From NCBI GenBank assembly GCA_030590525.1, contig JAUUYI010000112.1, forward strand, positions 1-6,801: DNA of 6,801 nt. The letters run 5' to 3'. The position numbers and the translations under genes are program-made. Position 1 is the first letter of the stretch; every line of letters begins with the position of its first letter. Shown in pieces: positions 6,760 to 6,801 of the stretch. This DNA comes from Sedimenticola sp. (GTDB lineage Bacteria > Pseudomonadota > Gammaproteobacteria > Chromatiales > Chromatiaceae). Below the pieces are notes generated by a model. That model was not told where the DNA came from, searched no databases, and saw only the letters and a program-made list of their open reading frames with translations.

Positions 6760-6801
6760 TTTATTCATGATGGTATTCCGTTACCTGGATAGAGCGGTAC
6801 A

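Overview
The window looks like chromosomal DNA of a GC-rich gammaproteobacterium. This rests on four genes in the order ntrY-ntrX-trkA-trkH, protein lengths that match gammaproteobacterial TrkA and TrkH, and GC-rich third codon positions. The order is a familiar gammaproteobacterial one, usually downstream of fmt/rsmB, which would lie off the left edge. Chemolithotrophic or purple sulfur-type lineages (Chromatiales-like, or sulfur-oxidising symbionts) are a reasonable guess from protein flavour, but the sequence alone cannot fix the genus. From memory and unverified, a kinase/regulator pair of this type was described from the Riftia tubeworm symbiont as RssA/RssB; a database search would settle any identity.

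Layout: positions 2-1624 (+) hold the C-terminal three quarters of an NtrY-type membrane histidine kinase, cut by the window edge. Positions 1625-1991 are an unusual 367-bp spacer with lower GC. It contains inverted repeats, a small palindrome, a possible promoter and a 48-codon protein-like fragment on the minus strand. Positions 1992-3362 (+) encode an NtrX-type response regulator whose AAA+ domain lacks several residues needed for classical sigma-54 activation. A 61-bp spacer with a tandem heptamer leads to trkA (3424-4797, +, TTG start). A 63-bp spacer with a degenerate copy of the same heptamer leads to trkH (4861-6318, +). Positions 6319-6412 are a short spacer without a recognisable terminator. 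Positions 6413-6745 (-), converging on trkH, hold the N-terminal remnant of a tyrosine recombinase with an internal in-frame TGA. The last 56 bases hold its ribosome binding site and otherwise nothing I recognise.

How the genes work together: NtrY should sense a signal at the membrane and phosphorylate NtrX at Asp54. TrkA is the cytoplasmic nucleotide-binding gating ring of the TrkH potassium channel, so trkA-trkH form a potassium uptake system. The four genes share a strand and sit close together, apart from the ntrY-ntrX gap, so ntrX-trkA-trkH could form one transcript. Whether NtrX controls potassium uptake is inference only. I see no strong case for a wholly new system. The points most worth a second look are the degenerate NtrX ATPase, the repeat-bearing ntrY-ntrX spacer with its minus-strand fragment, the repeated heptamer after ntrX and trkA, and the decaying recombinase.
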